A stretch of 64,000 nt of DNA from Hirsutella rhossiliensis (lineage: Eukaryota; Ascomycota; Sordariomycetes; Hypocreales; Ophiocordycipitaceae), in the NCBI RefSeq assembly GCF_020360975.1, contig NW_025408668.1, forward strand, positions 2,480,001 to 2,544,000, written 5' to 3'. A model generated the notes under the pieces. That model made no database searches. It was not told the origin of the DNA and saw only the letters and a list, made by a program, of their open reading frames with translations. Positions 23,528-35,057 of the stretch are shown here, piece after piece. Within the stretch, counting starts at the first letter, position 1. Each line of letters begins with the position of its first letter. The translations under genes were made by a program, and so were the position numbers.

Positions 23528-24940
23528 AACTCGTCTCACGTGGACCGAAACGTGTTGGCCATGCCTCATCGAGAATAAGCCTCCAGTAATTTATACCTCG
23601 TGGCCATGTCTGAGTCTGGTCTTGTAAATATGCAGCTGATGTAGGATAAGCCGGGACCCTTTTTGGATCAAGAATCTCGCCTCCTTTGCAACAGACCTCG
23701 CGATGGAAGGGAACTATCTCCATGAGATCCGCGCTGGAGTGGCGCAAAGTAATTGCAGAGTCTTCAGACATCGATGTTCCACCTCTTTCGGGCTCGATGC
23801 TGACCAAGGCGCTCGTGTAATGCCATTGAGGAATGGACGGTAGAGAGCCTTGAAGCGGGCTTCGTCACCTGGGACCTCCAATACCCAAAGAACAAAGTAG
23901 CCAATGTCGTACGTGTAAGAAGCCGTCATGGATCCAGTGCACCCTGGAGGTCGCGGATCTACCTTGATCAGAAAGACGCCGGGCTCTTTCAGGCGGCGAA
24001 AGTAGATACACAAGCTCGACCAAGCTACCTTTCAGCTGTGTGTAGTGCATGGAGGAGATTTACACGCGAGCTTCGACATGGAATACGCTAGAAAGGAAGA
24101 CTATTCCTAAGATTGTATGATGTAGCGAGCTCCGAATAGCGACTTGCTCACGCGATGGGAGCTTGGACGGGAAGGCAAACATGGGTTTCCGAACGTCGTC
24201 CTTGATCGTGATGTTTGGCCTTTGGGCCGGGCTTGGAAAATAGTCGAAGATGTCGTCAAACAGCAGCACATCCTCACAATTGACGAGGCTCGTATGGATC
24301 TCGCGAAAGGCTCGATCAAGGCCTCGAGGACGATAGGAAGAGTGTCTTGATGTCCCATGACGATTTGGCCGTCCTTTTCGACAGCCGTACCGAGCTCGTC
24401 GACGTTGGAGACTTCGGAAACGCACATGATCCTGGTGCCAATGATGGGCTTGGCGATGAGAGGAAACTCAAATGGCGGCGCCGAGAGCCCAAGATGACGC
24501 TGAAGATTGTCTAGGCCAGAAACGCGCCGTTGCTCAGCTGCCTCTGGTCCAGGTGTCGGGAGACCCAAGTCACGGCACACCTCGGCCACCAAGTTGGCGT
24601 GGGGTTCACTATCGATCATGATCTCGTATGCCCCGGAGTCGATGACGGCTTGCTCGAGCCTGAGCTTGAACTTGGCATCTATGTCCATGTCCATGGTGGT
24701 GAAGAGCTTCCGCAGATGAGCGTATAGGCCGTGGTCATCCTCTGCTCATGAACCCTGACCGTCCATCGCAACCAGTTCGGTACCCGTGGCGATGAAGGCT
24801 TCAAACGACAAGTGGGCCAGCAGGGGCTTAGCAATGGCGATGCGCTTACGGGAGAGGGGGTTTGTCACAAACCAGGTAACGGAAAGCCTATTTGCCAGTT
24901 CATCCTCGAGCTTCTCGGCCGTTTCCAGTAGCCCCAATAT
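23528..24940 (-). pseudogene. ATP-grasp ligase, degenerate
   Basis: Minus-strand pieces in at least four frame segments follow the order of a fungal ATP-grasp enzyme. 24937-24746 has RKRIAIAKPLLAHL and TELVAMDG (N-terminal domain). 24694-24420 has DSGAYEIMIDSEPHANLVAE, CRDLGLPTPGPEAAEQ and PFEFPLIAKPIIG (ATP-grasp lysine region). 24425-24060 has FDDIFDYFPSPAQ, FAFPSKLPSREQ and VFHVEARV. 24013-23714 has VFLIKVDPRPPG (metal and ATP-binding end). 23807-23528 has ADLMEIVPFHRE and KGGEILDP. Such enzymes join carboxylates to amines and often sit in secondary-metabolite clusters. It is divergent from the intact MFS gene at 25664. The decay is by indels and stops. Confidence 0.65.
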
Positions 24941-25663
24941 CTATGTGATTGACGACTACGACTCCAATGACTGTTTCAAGAGCACGGCGAAGGGAGCAGG
25001 CAGGGTCTGCCGAACCATCGGCTTTGAACCTGTGCACTGCTTGCAGCGGCTCCACGACGCTTACCGCTAGATGGACCAGAGGACAGCCTTACAGGCGGAA
25101 TTGGAGCAGGTCGGACCGGATACTGACGATGGCTTGCCGTTTAACAGTGGCTCGAGCCATAGTGGGCGTACTTGGCTCCTACGTCAGATTCGAATGATAT
25201 GTGCACCGGGGTCGACATACGCTCTAGATTCTTCCTCTGGAAAACTTGGTCGATTATATCGAGTCTCAAGTCCAATGCATTCGCCGTGATGCACGTGTAG
25301 GAATGCAGTGAAGAGACGGCCCAAGGCTTCGATTGGCTCGGCGATGTCCCAAAAGGCCCCATGCGGTAAGGCCCTCCGGATGACTACAAGGTCTCAATGC
25401 GATCTAACATGCTCGAAGCGCGAAGGATTTGGCTGGTGTAAGACGGGCGTGAGCGGCGTCGATTCGGAGTCCGTTCGGCCGTCCGATATCTCAGAGCCTG
25501 GCCAGGGTATGGGCCTCCCCGGAGTTCCGCCCGGTTTCCTGAACTGATCTTCCATCTTGTTCATCGTACACCTGAAGCGTTTTTGCCAGGGTTCAACGCT
25601 GACGCCAGCTACATTTAAACGTCTTGTTACAGATTTCGACGCTCAACTGTCCACGGTTTCAAC
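24941..25663. other. Gap between the ATP-grasp pseudogene and the MFS gene
   Basis: It probably contains the lost N-terminal coding part of the ATP-grasp gene (weak minus-strand frames at 25141-25362) and the promoter of the MFS gene. No clear motif was identified. Confidence 0.35.
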
Positions 25664-27202
25664 ATGGCCATTACCAGTCGTGACCAAGTCTCATCAATGA
25701 CAACAGCGCTGCCCGTCACTACCGCCGAGGTCGAGAGTCATCCCGTTCCGGTGTCAAGCAAAGCCGACGAGGCCGGTGCCGACAGGTCGCAGCATGGAAC
25801 CTTGGTCGTTGCTTTCAACGAGCCCTTCGATGCCTCGAACCCAAAGCAATGGCCTCGAAGGCGCAAATGGGCCGTGACAAACGTCTTGTCGGCCTCGGGC
25901 TTCAACCGCATCCTCGTGTCGACTATTATGGCACCCGCGTTGCCCATTATCGCCTCGGAATTCGACATGAGCTCCGCCGAGGCGGCCATGGCACTGTCCA
26001 TCTATGTGCTTGCCACCGCCTTCGGGCCTCTATTTATCGGCCCATTGACCGAGGTCTACGGCAGACAAGTTGTATTGCACGCTTCCAACATCTGGTTCCT
26101 GGTCTGGAATATCACTTGTGGCTTTGCGAATTCCAAGCGATTCTTGATAGCTGCTCGTTTCCTTGCTGGCTTCGGGGCAAGTTCCATTTATGCGCTCGCC
26201 GGGGGCGTTTTGGGGGACGTATGGGGGCCCGAGGAGCGTGGGCAATCTTTGGGCTGGTATTTGGCAATCCCCTTGATTGCTGTTGCTGCCGGGCCCATCC
26301 TTGGCGGCGTCATAACTGCTCATGCGAGTTGGCGATGGATGTTTTGGTCGACTTCAATCTTTCAGGCGGTTATGATAATCTTTTGCTTTACGACATTCCG
26401 CGAGACCTATGTACCAGTCATCCTCAAGCGACGGGCTGAGCACCTTCGTCGACAGGCAGGACGTCCGCATGAAGGGTATCAAACACTCGAAGAGCGTTTG
26501 CACCGCCAGAAATCACTCCCGGCGACCCTCTTCCGTGCCCTCTCTCGTCCGCTCCGCTTGCTGGCCACCCATCCGATCATTCAGGTCTGCGCCGTCATCG
26601 CTGCCTTTAACTACGGCATCCTCTACATCGTCCTGACCTCCTTTGCCCACCTTTGGGTATCGCAATACCGAATGTCTGTGGAACTGAGCGGCATGCACTA
26701 TATTGCTTGTGCCCTCGGCGAGCTTGTAGGTGCGCAGATTGGTGGCCCCCTGATTGACTGGTCGTATCGTCGCAAGCTTGCCAGGTCTCCTGAGCATCTA
26801 CCCGAGTTTCGTGTCCCGCTGATTTTCCCGGGAGCCATCATCTCTTGCCTTGGTCTGTTCGTGTACGGATGGGCCGCGCAATATCATGTCCATTGGCTCG
26901 CGGTCGATGTGGGCATCTTCATGTCAATGTTTGGCATGCAGCTCATGGGCTTGCCGCTGAAGGCCTACGTCATGGACTCATATCCCGATCATACCGGCAG
27001 TGCTCTCGCCGCCTCGCAATTTCTCGAGAGCTTAACGGCATTTCTCTTCCCGCTCTTTGCCCCAAGCATGTATGACGCTCTCGGATACGGCTGGGGCAAC
27101 AGCACTCTCGCCTTTGCGGGGCTCGTGTTCGGGGTCCCGACTCCTCTGATCCTGTGGTTCTTTGGCGCCAGGCTGCGAAAGAGGGCCCAATCAAGCTACT
27201 AG
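25664..27202 (+). CDS. MFS multidrug/polyamine-type exporter (DHA1 family)
   Basis: A single-exon protein of 512 residues with start context CAACATGGCC. It has a hydrophilic N-terminal tail (about 85 residues, with the family phrase FDASNPKQWPRRRKWAV), then twelve membrane segments in two sixes. Motif A is GPLTEVYGRQVVL, in the loop after segment 2. Motif C is AAGPILGG, in segment 5, the mark of proton-coupled drug exporters. The central loop (about 255-310) is rich in Arg and His. Length and layout fit fungal DHA1 transporters of the FLR1/TPO1 kind in the plasma membrane; the substrate cannot be read from sequence. It is the only intact gene between 20 and 28.9 kb and is divergent from the broken ATP-grasp gene, so it may be the survivor of a small biosynthetic cluster. 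Confidence 0.92.
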   Translation: MAITSRDQVSSMTTALPVTTAEVESHPVPVSSKADEAGADRSQHGTLVVAFNEPFDASNPKQWPRRRKWAVTNVLSASGFNRILVSTIMAPALPIIASEFDMSSAEAAMALSIYVLATAFGPLFIGPLTEVYGRQVVLHASNIWFLVWNITCGFANSKRFLIAARFLAGFGASSIYALAGGVLGDVWGPEERGQSLGWYLAIPLIAVAAGPILGGVITAHASWRWMFWSTSIFQAVMIIFCFTTFRETYVPVILKRRAEHLRRQAGRPHEGYQTLEERLHRQKSLPATLFRALSRPLRLLATHPIIQVCAVIAAFNYGILYIVLTSFAHLWVSQYRMSVELSGMHYIACALGELVGAQIGGPLIDWSYRRKLARSPEHLPEFRVPLIFPGAIISCLGLFVYGWAAQYHVHWLAVDVGIFMSMFGMQLMGLPLKAYVMDSYPDHTGSALAASQFLESLTAFLFPLFAPSMYDALGYGWGNSTLAFAGLVFGVPTPLILWFFGARLRKRAQSSY

Positions 27203-27594
27203 ACGGCCCCCGGTGAACTGGCGAAGCATTGTGCATCTCACCAACAGCATTCGGTGCTACCTGGTACGAAAAGGTTAGGTGGTGTTCACGACCCAGACTT
27301 GGGATTAACAGAATCGATTGCATAGTGAAAACATTCTATAGGAAAGATGTTGTTTCAATCACTCCTAGATCAACTCTCTGTATATCCGGTGGAATCACTA
27401 ATTCTTACCCGAGGCACTTAAAGGGGATAACTATGATACAGAGCTCGTACGAAGCCGAAATCGAACTGGCCTAAATAGAGACGGCCCATCACATATCTCA
27501 ATACATTCTACCGCAAATCTTTTGAGAGTCCCTATTTTTTCCAAATATCCGCACTTCTAAGCGAAAATGCCCAGGTTCTAGTTCTCTCAGCTCT
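27203..27594. other. Short intergenic stretch after the MFS gene
   Basis: No gene is seen; it would hold the MFS 3' untranslated region. Confidence 0.5.
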
Positions 27595-27770
27595 AGTTTG
27601 CCAAGTCCACGTTCGCCCGGCATTGACTAACATCACTACGACTTTTTCTCGACCCCTTATAACGGCTAGATAGAAGGGAGTGTTGCCGCAGTAATCCCGC
27701 GCGTTGAACCTTGCGCCTTTTTCAGGCTAGTATTCTGCGATGTCCAGGTGGAAGAATCGTGATGAATCTA
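27595..27770 (-). pseudogene. Ankyrin-repeat relic
   Basis: One minus-strand frame reads HLDIAEY, stop, then GARFNARDYCGNTPFYLAVI followed by RGREKVVVMLVNAG. This is one full ankyrin repeat (the G-N-T-P-x-x-x-A signature) plus the end of the previous one. The in-frame stop and lack of flanking repeats or a start show it is a fragment of a former ankyrin protein. Confidence 0.6.
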
Positions 27771-28900
27771 GGTAACAAAGGCTCTCCAGACTTTGCATGA
27801 TCCTCTGGTGGCCGTGTGGGTATACAACTCCGCGGAATGCATAGCCAAGGTGAGCTGCAAGGAAGGTAGATGCCCCTAGAGACGCAAGAAATGACTATAG
27901 TCCTGGCCATGATTGTTTGTTTCCGTGTTTCTTTGCTTGTATCTGGTCTTACCGGCTGTCCCTACAGCCCTTGGTGACTCTCACGACAACGGCGTCGATT
28001 ATGACATTTTTGCTGGCGATCTTGCGAAAGAGCATGCGTTTGCTAGTATATTGGTCGCTGATCTCGTGTCCCTTGTGTTGGCCGCGTTGGGTTTGGCTGT
28101 GAGGCGCTGACGCCGTGTCCAAGGCCGATTGAGGCCCAACAGCTTCACCCATGACATTCTAGTCATCTTCGTCACCAGTGTCCAGTGCCGGAACTGTTGA
28201 GGCGTCCTAGTGTTCCCTTTGATCCTGGCGTTGCTGTCCCGATCATCAGCGTCGTGTCTGCGGTTGACCCGATAGATGGCACTTGTGGTGGTTGCGAGGG
28301 TGCTATGGTCGTTGGTGGCCTGACTTATTATCACTGTTTCCCAGTATATCTTCCTCGCTGTCCGCCGTAACTCACAGGAAAAGGTTTGATATAGGCAAAT
28401 ACCATTTTTCGGAACAGGTGACATAGGAGAATATTGAACGTTTCTCCAAGCGTGCAAAAACAAACATGCTGGGAAACCTCAGATGGCTGAAATGGTTCAC
28501 TCCAGCATGCAAGGTTAACAGGCGTTGTCGTGATGTTACCTTGATACTATCAAATAGAATAAGCCTCTTTCCAAGAAATTAACGATGAAAGCCTTCATTC
28601 TCTGCTCAACGCACATGCACAAGCACAAAGGGCACCTTGCGAAGGGATCCTGGGTTTCGAGACACATATCCCAGAAACGTAGACTTGGATTTCCCACCCC
28701 TTGATCTCGTAGAGAGCCTGACACTTTTCCTCAATCATCATCAATTGATCTCTCACTGGGCTGCGGCGAAAGTCCAACATCAGCCACCCTTTCGTGACCT
28801 TTCACGCCCGAGTACAGACACAACCCCCCCTCTAATCTCTACGCCGTGCATCTTGGGAATGGCAAAGCCGAGTGCAGCACGGAAATCACCTCTTTTCTCC
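27771..28900. other. Gene-free DNA before NIC96
   Basis: Only short frames. A plus-strand frame near 27913-28110 has a hydrophobic start but no ATG. The right end would contain the 3' untranslated region of NIC96. Confidence 0.45.
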
Positions 28901-31900
28901 TCACTCGGCCGACGCCCTAGCCAGCGCTTCATGCAAATGCGGCGGGAATCGGTAGCGCAGCTGGCTCGTGTACGTCGTCAGATCCAGCGTCATCTGCTTC
29001 AGCTGCTCCACCATCATCCTCCTCGTCCCCTCGTTGCCACTAAACTGCCCGTTTGTGAGCTGCTCCCTCTGCCGCACGCAGCATATGATGGTCCACATCA
29101 GCAGGTTCGGCACGTTGATGGACACAGGCTGCGACAGGCCCGAGAACTTGGACGCGTACGCCCGGATCGTGCTGGCGTCGCCGGCCGCGTCCAGGGGAAG
29201 GATTTCGAGGCCACGGATTTTCTGCAGCACTGTCAGCACTTCTCTTCCATACGCCTGGTCGATATTTGCGGGACACCCCCAAGGGAGGGAGAAACTTACA
29301 TCCAGGCCCTGAGCCCATCGACTCATCTCCACCAGCTTTTTGATGCTGCTCATCTCCAGCAGCACCCGGCAGGCCACCTTGTTCTGGGGCTGGATCCTGC
29401 GGTAGAACATGGCGTCCCGCTCGTACATGGCCATCATAGTCCTGGCCAGCTCGACAGGGTCGTCAATAGCTGCCAGGCTGAGGCTACTTCCTTGCTGCAC
29501 CTCCGCCTCCTGACCGCCCGCCCGCGGCTTAACCGGGACCAAGCGCATCGGGTCCTCGCCAATCTCGAGCGAGATGGCCTCGCTGAGAGCGCGGCTGACT
29601 ATGGCTACGACTGTATCGTACTCCCCTGCCAAGTGATACAACAGTACTGAGTCGGTGGTCCGGCCGTTCTCGTCAGCGAAGCTGGCGGCCTGCAGCGTCA
29701 CGGTGTTGACAAAGTCGTCCTCGTCGTCTAGGCCGATCAACGGGCCGCGTTCCTCGATGATGCCGCGGATGCCACGTCCGTCGGGCCGGATGTCTCCGAT
29801 GAGCTTGCTGAACTCGCGAGTCTCCAGCACCAGGTCCCGCAGCGCCTCATGACACAGGCTGCCCTGGCGCTGCCCTGCCTCGCCACCAAGGTCTCGGTTC
29901 AGGCAGATCAGGGCCAGGTAGTCCACGGCAGACACCACGTCGGCTGCGCGAAAGTCCCTCGTGTAGTAGCCAATCATGCGGCCGAAGTTGATTTGTGGGA
30001 GGTTCTTGACGCTGTAGCAGCGAAGGTCGTTGGAGGCAGATAGCGGGTCGCTCGGTCGCAGGAGGCCGTAGTACTCGAGCGCCAGGCCGAAGTGGACGGC
30101 GTCCACGTATGAAAAGGGGTAGAGGTAGGCCACGGCGTCCTCGAACATGCCCGACAGGATCTGCAGGTAGAAGAACATGCCGAAGCTGCCGTTGCTGGTG
30201 TCCTCGGAGTTTGCCTTGGGGAAGTGCTTGAGACCGATTTCCCGGATGCTGGCCTGCAGCTCCGCCAGGCCGTACGACTCGCCGGCCATCTCGACCGTCT
30301 TGTCTCCCTCCCTGGCCAGATTGAACTGCAGCCAGATCCAGTCGTTGATGTCCGTGTTGAGACCTTCGAGGTTGCGGTTGCCCAGCTCGATTCGGCCAAT
30401 GACCTTGTAGCACGCCATCCGGAAGGGGTCGATGGAGTGGTCGGGCGCGTTGCGAGAACGCTGGATGTACTCGTTGGTGCAGCGGTCGAGCAGCTTCCGG
30501 TTGGTGATGCGCCGGTCCTCGCTGGCCGCGTAGTTGTTGAGGTACGTCGCAAACGTGCGGTCGATGCCCCTGAACTGGCTGCTGTTGTCGTTGACGTACT
30601 GCGCCGCCTCATTGACGTGGCCGGACCGGAGAAGGTAAAAGACGACTGCCCACACGTATTCGCCTTGAATCTGCTGGAGCTCGGTGTTGTCAGGTACCAG
30701 ATCCTTCCTGGCGGAGCGCAGGCGGATGTAGGCCTTGATCTTGCTCGTGATGTCTGGAAGGCCGCCGAGTTTGGCTTCGTGAGGGTGCTTAGCGATCAGC
30801 GATTCCACCTCGCGCAGGAACTGATTCTCCAGGAAGTGGTTGCTTCCGTGCAGAACTCGCTTCCTCATCTCGATAGACTGGGCAGAGTGAGGGTTCTCGT
30901 CCAGGTACATCTGGGCGAACTGCCGCTCCCCTGCCGTGGCATTGTTGAGCGACATCTCGGCATCCGGGTCCTCGCCGACAATCTGGATGGTGGCGCGGTA
31001 GGCCTCGACCACGTGGGGCGCGTGAGGCTCGTGAGATTTCTGCTCGACCTCTCCCAGCTCGGCCAAGATGGGGTATGGGCGCCTCATCAAGCGCGCCGCA
31101 TTGAGGGCGCGCACCTTCTCCGCCAGTTTGGCCTGCCTCTCGCGGAGAGCCCGGTCCTCGGTCGCGCCACGGGTCTTGAGGGCGCCGGGCCCGTCGGCAG
31201 AGCGGTCGACGTCGGAGAACTCGGGTTGGTGGGCGCCGATGCGACTCGGGGCGCCAATAACGGAGCGCTGCATCATCGAGTTGCCGAGCATGCTGTTGCG
31301 GACAGCGCGAGAGGTAGCGCCCTGGCCCTTGCTGCGCCGCGAGCGGCCGAAGCCACTGGCCTGGGCGTCTCGGCCCGCCGCCGTCGAATCGTCTCGGGGT
31401 TTGATGCCAAAGTGCTGGTAGATGCGCTTCCGCTGGGCCTCCCATTCCATGGCCACGTTGTCCTCGAGAAAGCTGTCAAAGTCACGTATCGACCGCTCAA
31501 GGCCGTCGGCAATCATGCTCAGCGTCGTCTTGGTCTGCAGATTGGACAAGTATGTCTCGACGTCGATCTCGGTCGGGGCGTAGCCGTGGGCGCGCTCGGC
31601 CCGGGCGCCCTGTACATCCAGCATGCCCAGGTCTTTGGCAGCGGTGCTGGGGTCGACGCCCGAGGCGGCCAGCAGGTAATGCGCCTTGCCGTCGAGGGGC
31701 TTCTCGTTGGACTTGGACTGGAGCTTTCGCAGGCGGTGGCGGAGGTCGCCGAGGCCAAGCTCGAGGCTCGGGAGATCCTCCACGTTGGTCTTGGCGCCCC
31801 CTTCTCTCTGTGTCTTGGCGAAGAGGCTGTCAAAGTAGGCGCCAGCCGGCTGCTGCGACTGGGCTTGCTGGGACGGACCATTCTGAGCCGTGGCTCCTAG

Positions 31901-32043
31901 GAGACTGCCGCCGAGCAGGCTGGCGCCGAGCATCGTGCTGTTGCTTTGTTGCGACGGCGCGGTTGTATTGGTCGTAGCCGTGCTGAAAATGGACGGCCTG
32001 GCAGTCGAGGCGACGAGGGTCGATCCGCCGAAGAGGGAGGAGG

Positions 32044-32074
<31 letters not shown>

Positions 32075-32464
32075 TTGTTGCTGTTGTTGCTGGTTCTGGG
32101 CTGTCTGTCCAAAGAGCCCGCCACCCATTGTCGTCGCCCCGCTCGGTTGGTTTTGCGCCGGCTGTCCAAATAGTCCGCTCCCAGCTGTCGCAGGTTGCTG
32201 AGCCTTGGCCGGCTGCCCAAACAGCCCTCCGCCCAAGGCGCTTTGCGGCGGCTGCTGCTGCTGGTTCTGAGTTGATTGTCCAAATAGTCCACTGCCCATA
32301 TTTCCGCCCTCGGCCGGCCGCCCAAACACACCGGTGCCCGTGGTTGCGCCCTGCTGATTCTGCGCCGGCTGTCCAAACAGGCCGCCTGTCGCTGCCGGCT
32401 TGTTCTGCTGCTGGCCGAACGGCGACGTCCCGCCCGCGGTCGCCGACTGCCCAAAGAGAGACAT
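28901..32464 (-). CDS. NIC96: Nucleoporin NIC96 with N-terminal GLFG repeats
   Basis: Linker nucleoporin of the nuclear pore inner ring, which in yeast holds the Nsp1-Nup49-Nup57 trimer. The start is taken at 32464 (MSLFGQSATAGG), where the repeat domain begins; the open frame runs further upstream but that part looks non-coding. Residues 1-150 carry GLFGQ/VFGR/SLFGG units and a run of 16 Gln (32045-32092). From about residue 200 on comes the helical Nic96 domain (VEDLPSLELGLGDLRHRLRK, then DINDWIWLQFNLARE and FSYVDAVHFGLALEYYGLLR). An in-frame 78-bp intron at 29222-29299 (GTAAGT, branch CTGAC, CAG) is likely. Removing it joins WAQGLD to KIRGLEILPLD and gives 1161 residues. Confidence 0.92.
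29222..29299 (-). other. Predicted intron in NIC96
   Basis: 78 bp, GTAAGT donor, CTGAC branch site 8 bp before a TGCTGCAG acceptor. It has no stop in frame, so a naive translation would add 26 false residues. Confidence 0.75.
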
Positions 32465-32998
32465 GGTCGAAGGGGAGGAAGAGAACGAAAAGGTGTCGGC
32501 GAGCGAGCGGCTGGAGGAAAGGAGGGACTTTTGCCGCGGCGCGCGTGGGCAGTTTTGCGGTGATGGTGGTGAGATGCGCGTCTGCCCCCAAGAAATTTGG
32601 AGTCGACGAGGCTGGCGGTACAAAGCGGTAGCTGAGCTCGGTCGGGCCAATGAGCGCGCCGCGAGGCTGCCATCTGGGCCAACCAGAAGCTCCCAAAAGC
32701 ATTCAGAAGACCCACATCCACACAGCATCATCACATCGCCAAAAGTCAATTCGCGGCAATTGAATTCACGGAGACTTAGCAGCATTGGGAGCCGCCAGCG
32801 CCTCTCTATCAAGCCTCCCGCGTCATCCCGGAGGTACCTAGATCCAATGTGCCTCCCGACGGCCCATTACAATTAGATGCTTGCTTGCGGGCTTATGCTC
32901 GTCATCTTAACCGATCTCGAGTCCTGCCTGATGCCTCGTTGAGTCCAGCTCAGAACATCGTCCTCAGCCGTCCGATGCCACCGTCTCCGACAGAGCCC
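32465..32998 (-). other. NIC96 upstream region
   Basis: 534 bp between the NIC96 start and the stop of the kinase gene, both on the minus strand, so it holds the NIC96 promoter and the kinase 3' end. No motif singled out. Confidence 0.5.
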
Positions 32999-35057
32999 TC
33001 ACACGTCGCCGCCAAACTCGCCACTCCACTTCTCAACGGCCCTGTTCACCCTTTTGCGGTACGTCTGCTGCGAGCTGCACATCTCGAGGAAAACCTCGTA
33101 CTTGGCATCCAGCAGCGCCTTCTCGCCCGGGTCGTCGTTGGGCTCAATCAGCCGCCCCCGCTTGCTCATGCGGTCCATGATGCTCCACAGCGTCTCGGGC
33201 TCCGCGTCCGGGTCCTCGGTGTTGTGGCTGGCCGCCTTGGCACCCAGCATGGCCGCGCCGTGGACGACGGCGGCGTGGACGTAGCGGGGAATCAGCACGG
33301 GCATGCTGCACGTCGTCGCCATCAGGCTCATGAGCACCGGGTTCTGGCACTGAGAGCCCGACATGAAAATAGACGAGAGCTCGTGGCCGGCCTTGTTCAT
33401 CTGCTCGACAATCTGCCGCGTCTGCATGGCGATGAACTCCATGGTAGCATAGTACCACAGCGCCATGTTATCGGTGCTCTTGTCGCTGTCAATGCCAATC
33501 ATGGCGCCCTTCATGCTGGGGTCGGCGATTGGGGACCGGTTGCCCCAGAGGTCGCCGTAGAAGAAGAGGTGGCGGGCGAGGTAGGGGATGCCGGGCGCGT
33601 GCTGCTTCTCCACCATGTACTGGAGGTGGGCGTTGAGGAAGTCGTAGATGTGCCTGTCTTCGGCCTTGGCCAGCGCGCACGTCTCGTTGTATGCCGGGTG
33701 GATATCGAGCATGTGTCGCAGGAGCTCGCCCGTGGCCGACTGGCCGCCCTCGGCAAGCCAGTAGTCGGGCAGCAAGACGTCTCGGTAGGGGCCCCAGACA
33801 CCGGGTACGAAGACGGGGTCCTTGGACATGGCAAGGTGGCAGGTCGAGGTGCCGGCAACGGCGGCCAGGCGGGTAAAGGCCTGGGACAGGTCGTTGTGGG
33901 GGACGCTGTCGTTGAGCTCGTCGCTGCCGAGGTCGACCTTTGCGCCAACGGTGCCTATCCAGCCGGCGTAGGCATCGATAACACCGCTACCGACGGCGAT
34001 GCCCATGGGGAGACCAAGCTGGTAGGCGGCTTGGCGGCTGAGGGTGCCGACACACTCGCCGGCGCTGTAGTAGGAGCCGTTCTGAAGAGGGGTCAGCACA
34101 TCGGACAAGGTGGGAGACGAGGAGAGGAACGGAGGACCTACCAGGCCGTTGACGCCACCCATCCTCTCAAAGTTGTTCTTTGAGAGATCGGCAAGGCCAA
34201 TCGACTCGAAAAAGTCTTGCTGCCAGCCCTTTTCGCTGCCGTCGACGCCAAGGGGCACGTATCCCTGCTTGCAGACGGTGCTGCAGAAGCTGCGCGTCTC
34301 GTTTCCCGTGGCCAGGTGAGTGAGGGCATCGGCCAAGTCGTAAAACTTGCAACGAGCAAAGAGGTCGGCGGGCATATTGTTCTTGAGCCAGAGGACCTTG
34401 GGGATCTCCATCTCGATGCTCATCTGGCCGCCGACGTACTTGAGCAGCTTGTGCTTGGTGCTGTTGATCTTTTCCGTCTCGGCGACGGGGCGGTGGTCGA
34501 GCCAGAGGATGACGTTGCGGTCGTGGCCGTCGTTGGCAAAGTCGGGGCCGGTGACGGGCATGGGCTCGTCGGTGTCGTCAGTGAAGACGGCGAGGGAGCA
34601 GGTGGCGTCGAAGCCGATGCCCTTGATCCTCGATGGGTCTACATTGGACTCGCTGACGACGCGGCGGACGCACTCGCAGATGCACTGCCAGATGTCCGTG
34701 GTTGATTGTTCCTGAGCTCGCCCGTCAGCTCCCGCTCGCCGGCACCGCCGTGGGGGTCGGCCCGTACATAGTAGCCCGTCTCGGGCTGCCACAGCTTGAT
34801 GTTCTCCGAGGCCAATGCCTTGATGTCGCCCGTCTCGTCGATGATGCAGGCGCGAGCGGAGCCGGTCCCGACGTCGACTCCGATGTAGTAGTCCTGGGGG
34901 GGGCACGGGCGTCAGCTACGGCAGCTCTCCGACGCCTTGGTGACGCGTATCTAACGGAGCGCCGGCTCAGATTCGGGGACGCATTTACCAAGATGTTGGG
35001 CGGCCTGCTCGTGGGGGGCAATCCGTCAGTGATGGTTCTGGCGTCGAGAATCTCCAT
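32999..35057 (-). CDS. FGGY-family carbohydrate kinase (YDR109C-like)
   Basis: Spliced from four exons: 35057-34989, 34893-34768, 34711-34142 and 34081-32999, giving 615 residues. Introns of 95, 56 and 60 bp all have GT-AG ends. The first exon starts MEILDARTITDG. The second starts with the phosphate-binding loop DYYIGVDVGTGSARACIID of the actin-like ATPase fold. Later marks are DIWQCICECVRRVV, GIGFDATCSLAV, LWLDHRP, VGSGVIDAYAGWIG, FFYGDLWGNRSP and FMSGSQCQNP (adenosine-binding end). The family phosphorylates pentuloses; human FGGY and yeast YDR109C are reported D-ribulokinases. Substrate assignment here is by family only. The third intron is in frame without stops, so a raw ORF would add 20 false residues. 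Confidence 0.9.

Noticed and set aside
27913..28110. Possible small secreted protein
   Set aside because: The frame lacks an ATG and is preceded directly by a stop; the hydrophobic start is not enough.
30224..31900. 558-codon plus-strand frame opposite NIC96
   Set aside because: Antisense shadow of a GC-rich coding sequence; no domain, and composition mirrors NIC96 codons.
32465..32812. Upstream extension of NIC96 by 116 codons
   Set aside because: The translation is irregular, whereas the typical MSLFG start of the repeat domain is at 32464.
32849..34183. 444-codon plus-strand frame opposite the FGGY kinase
   Set aside because: Antisense shadow; the minus strand has the family motifs and consistent introns.
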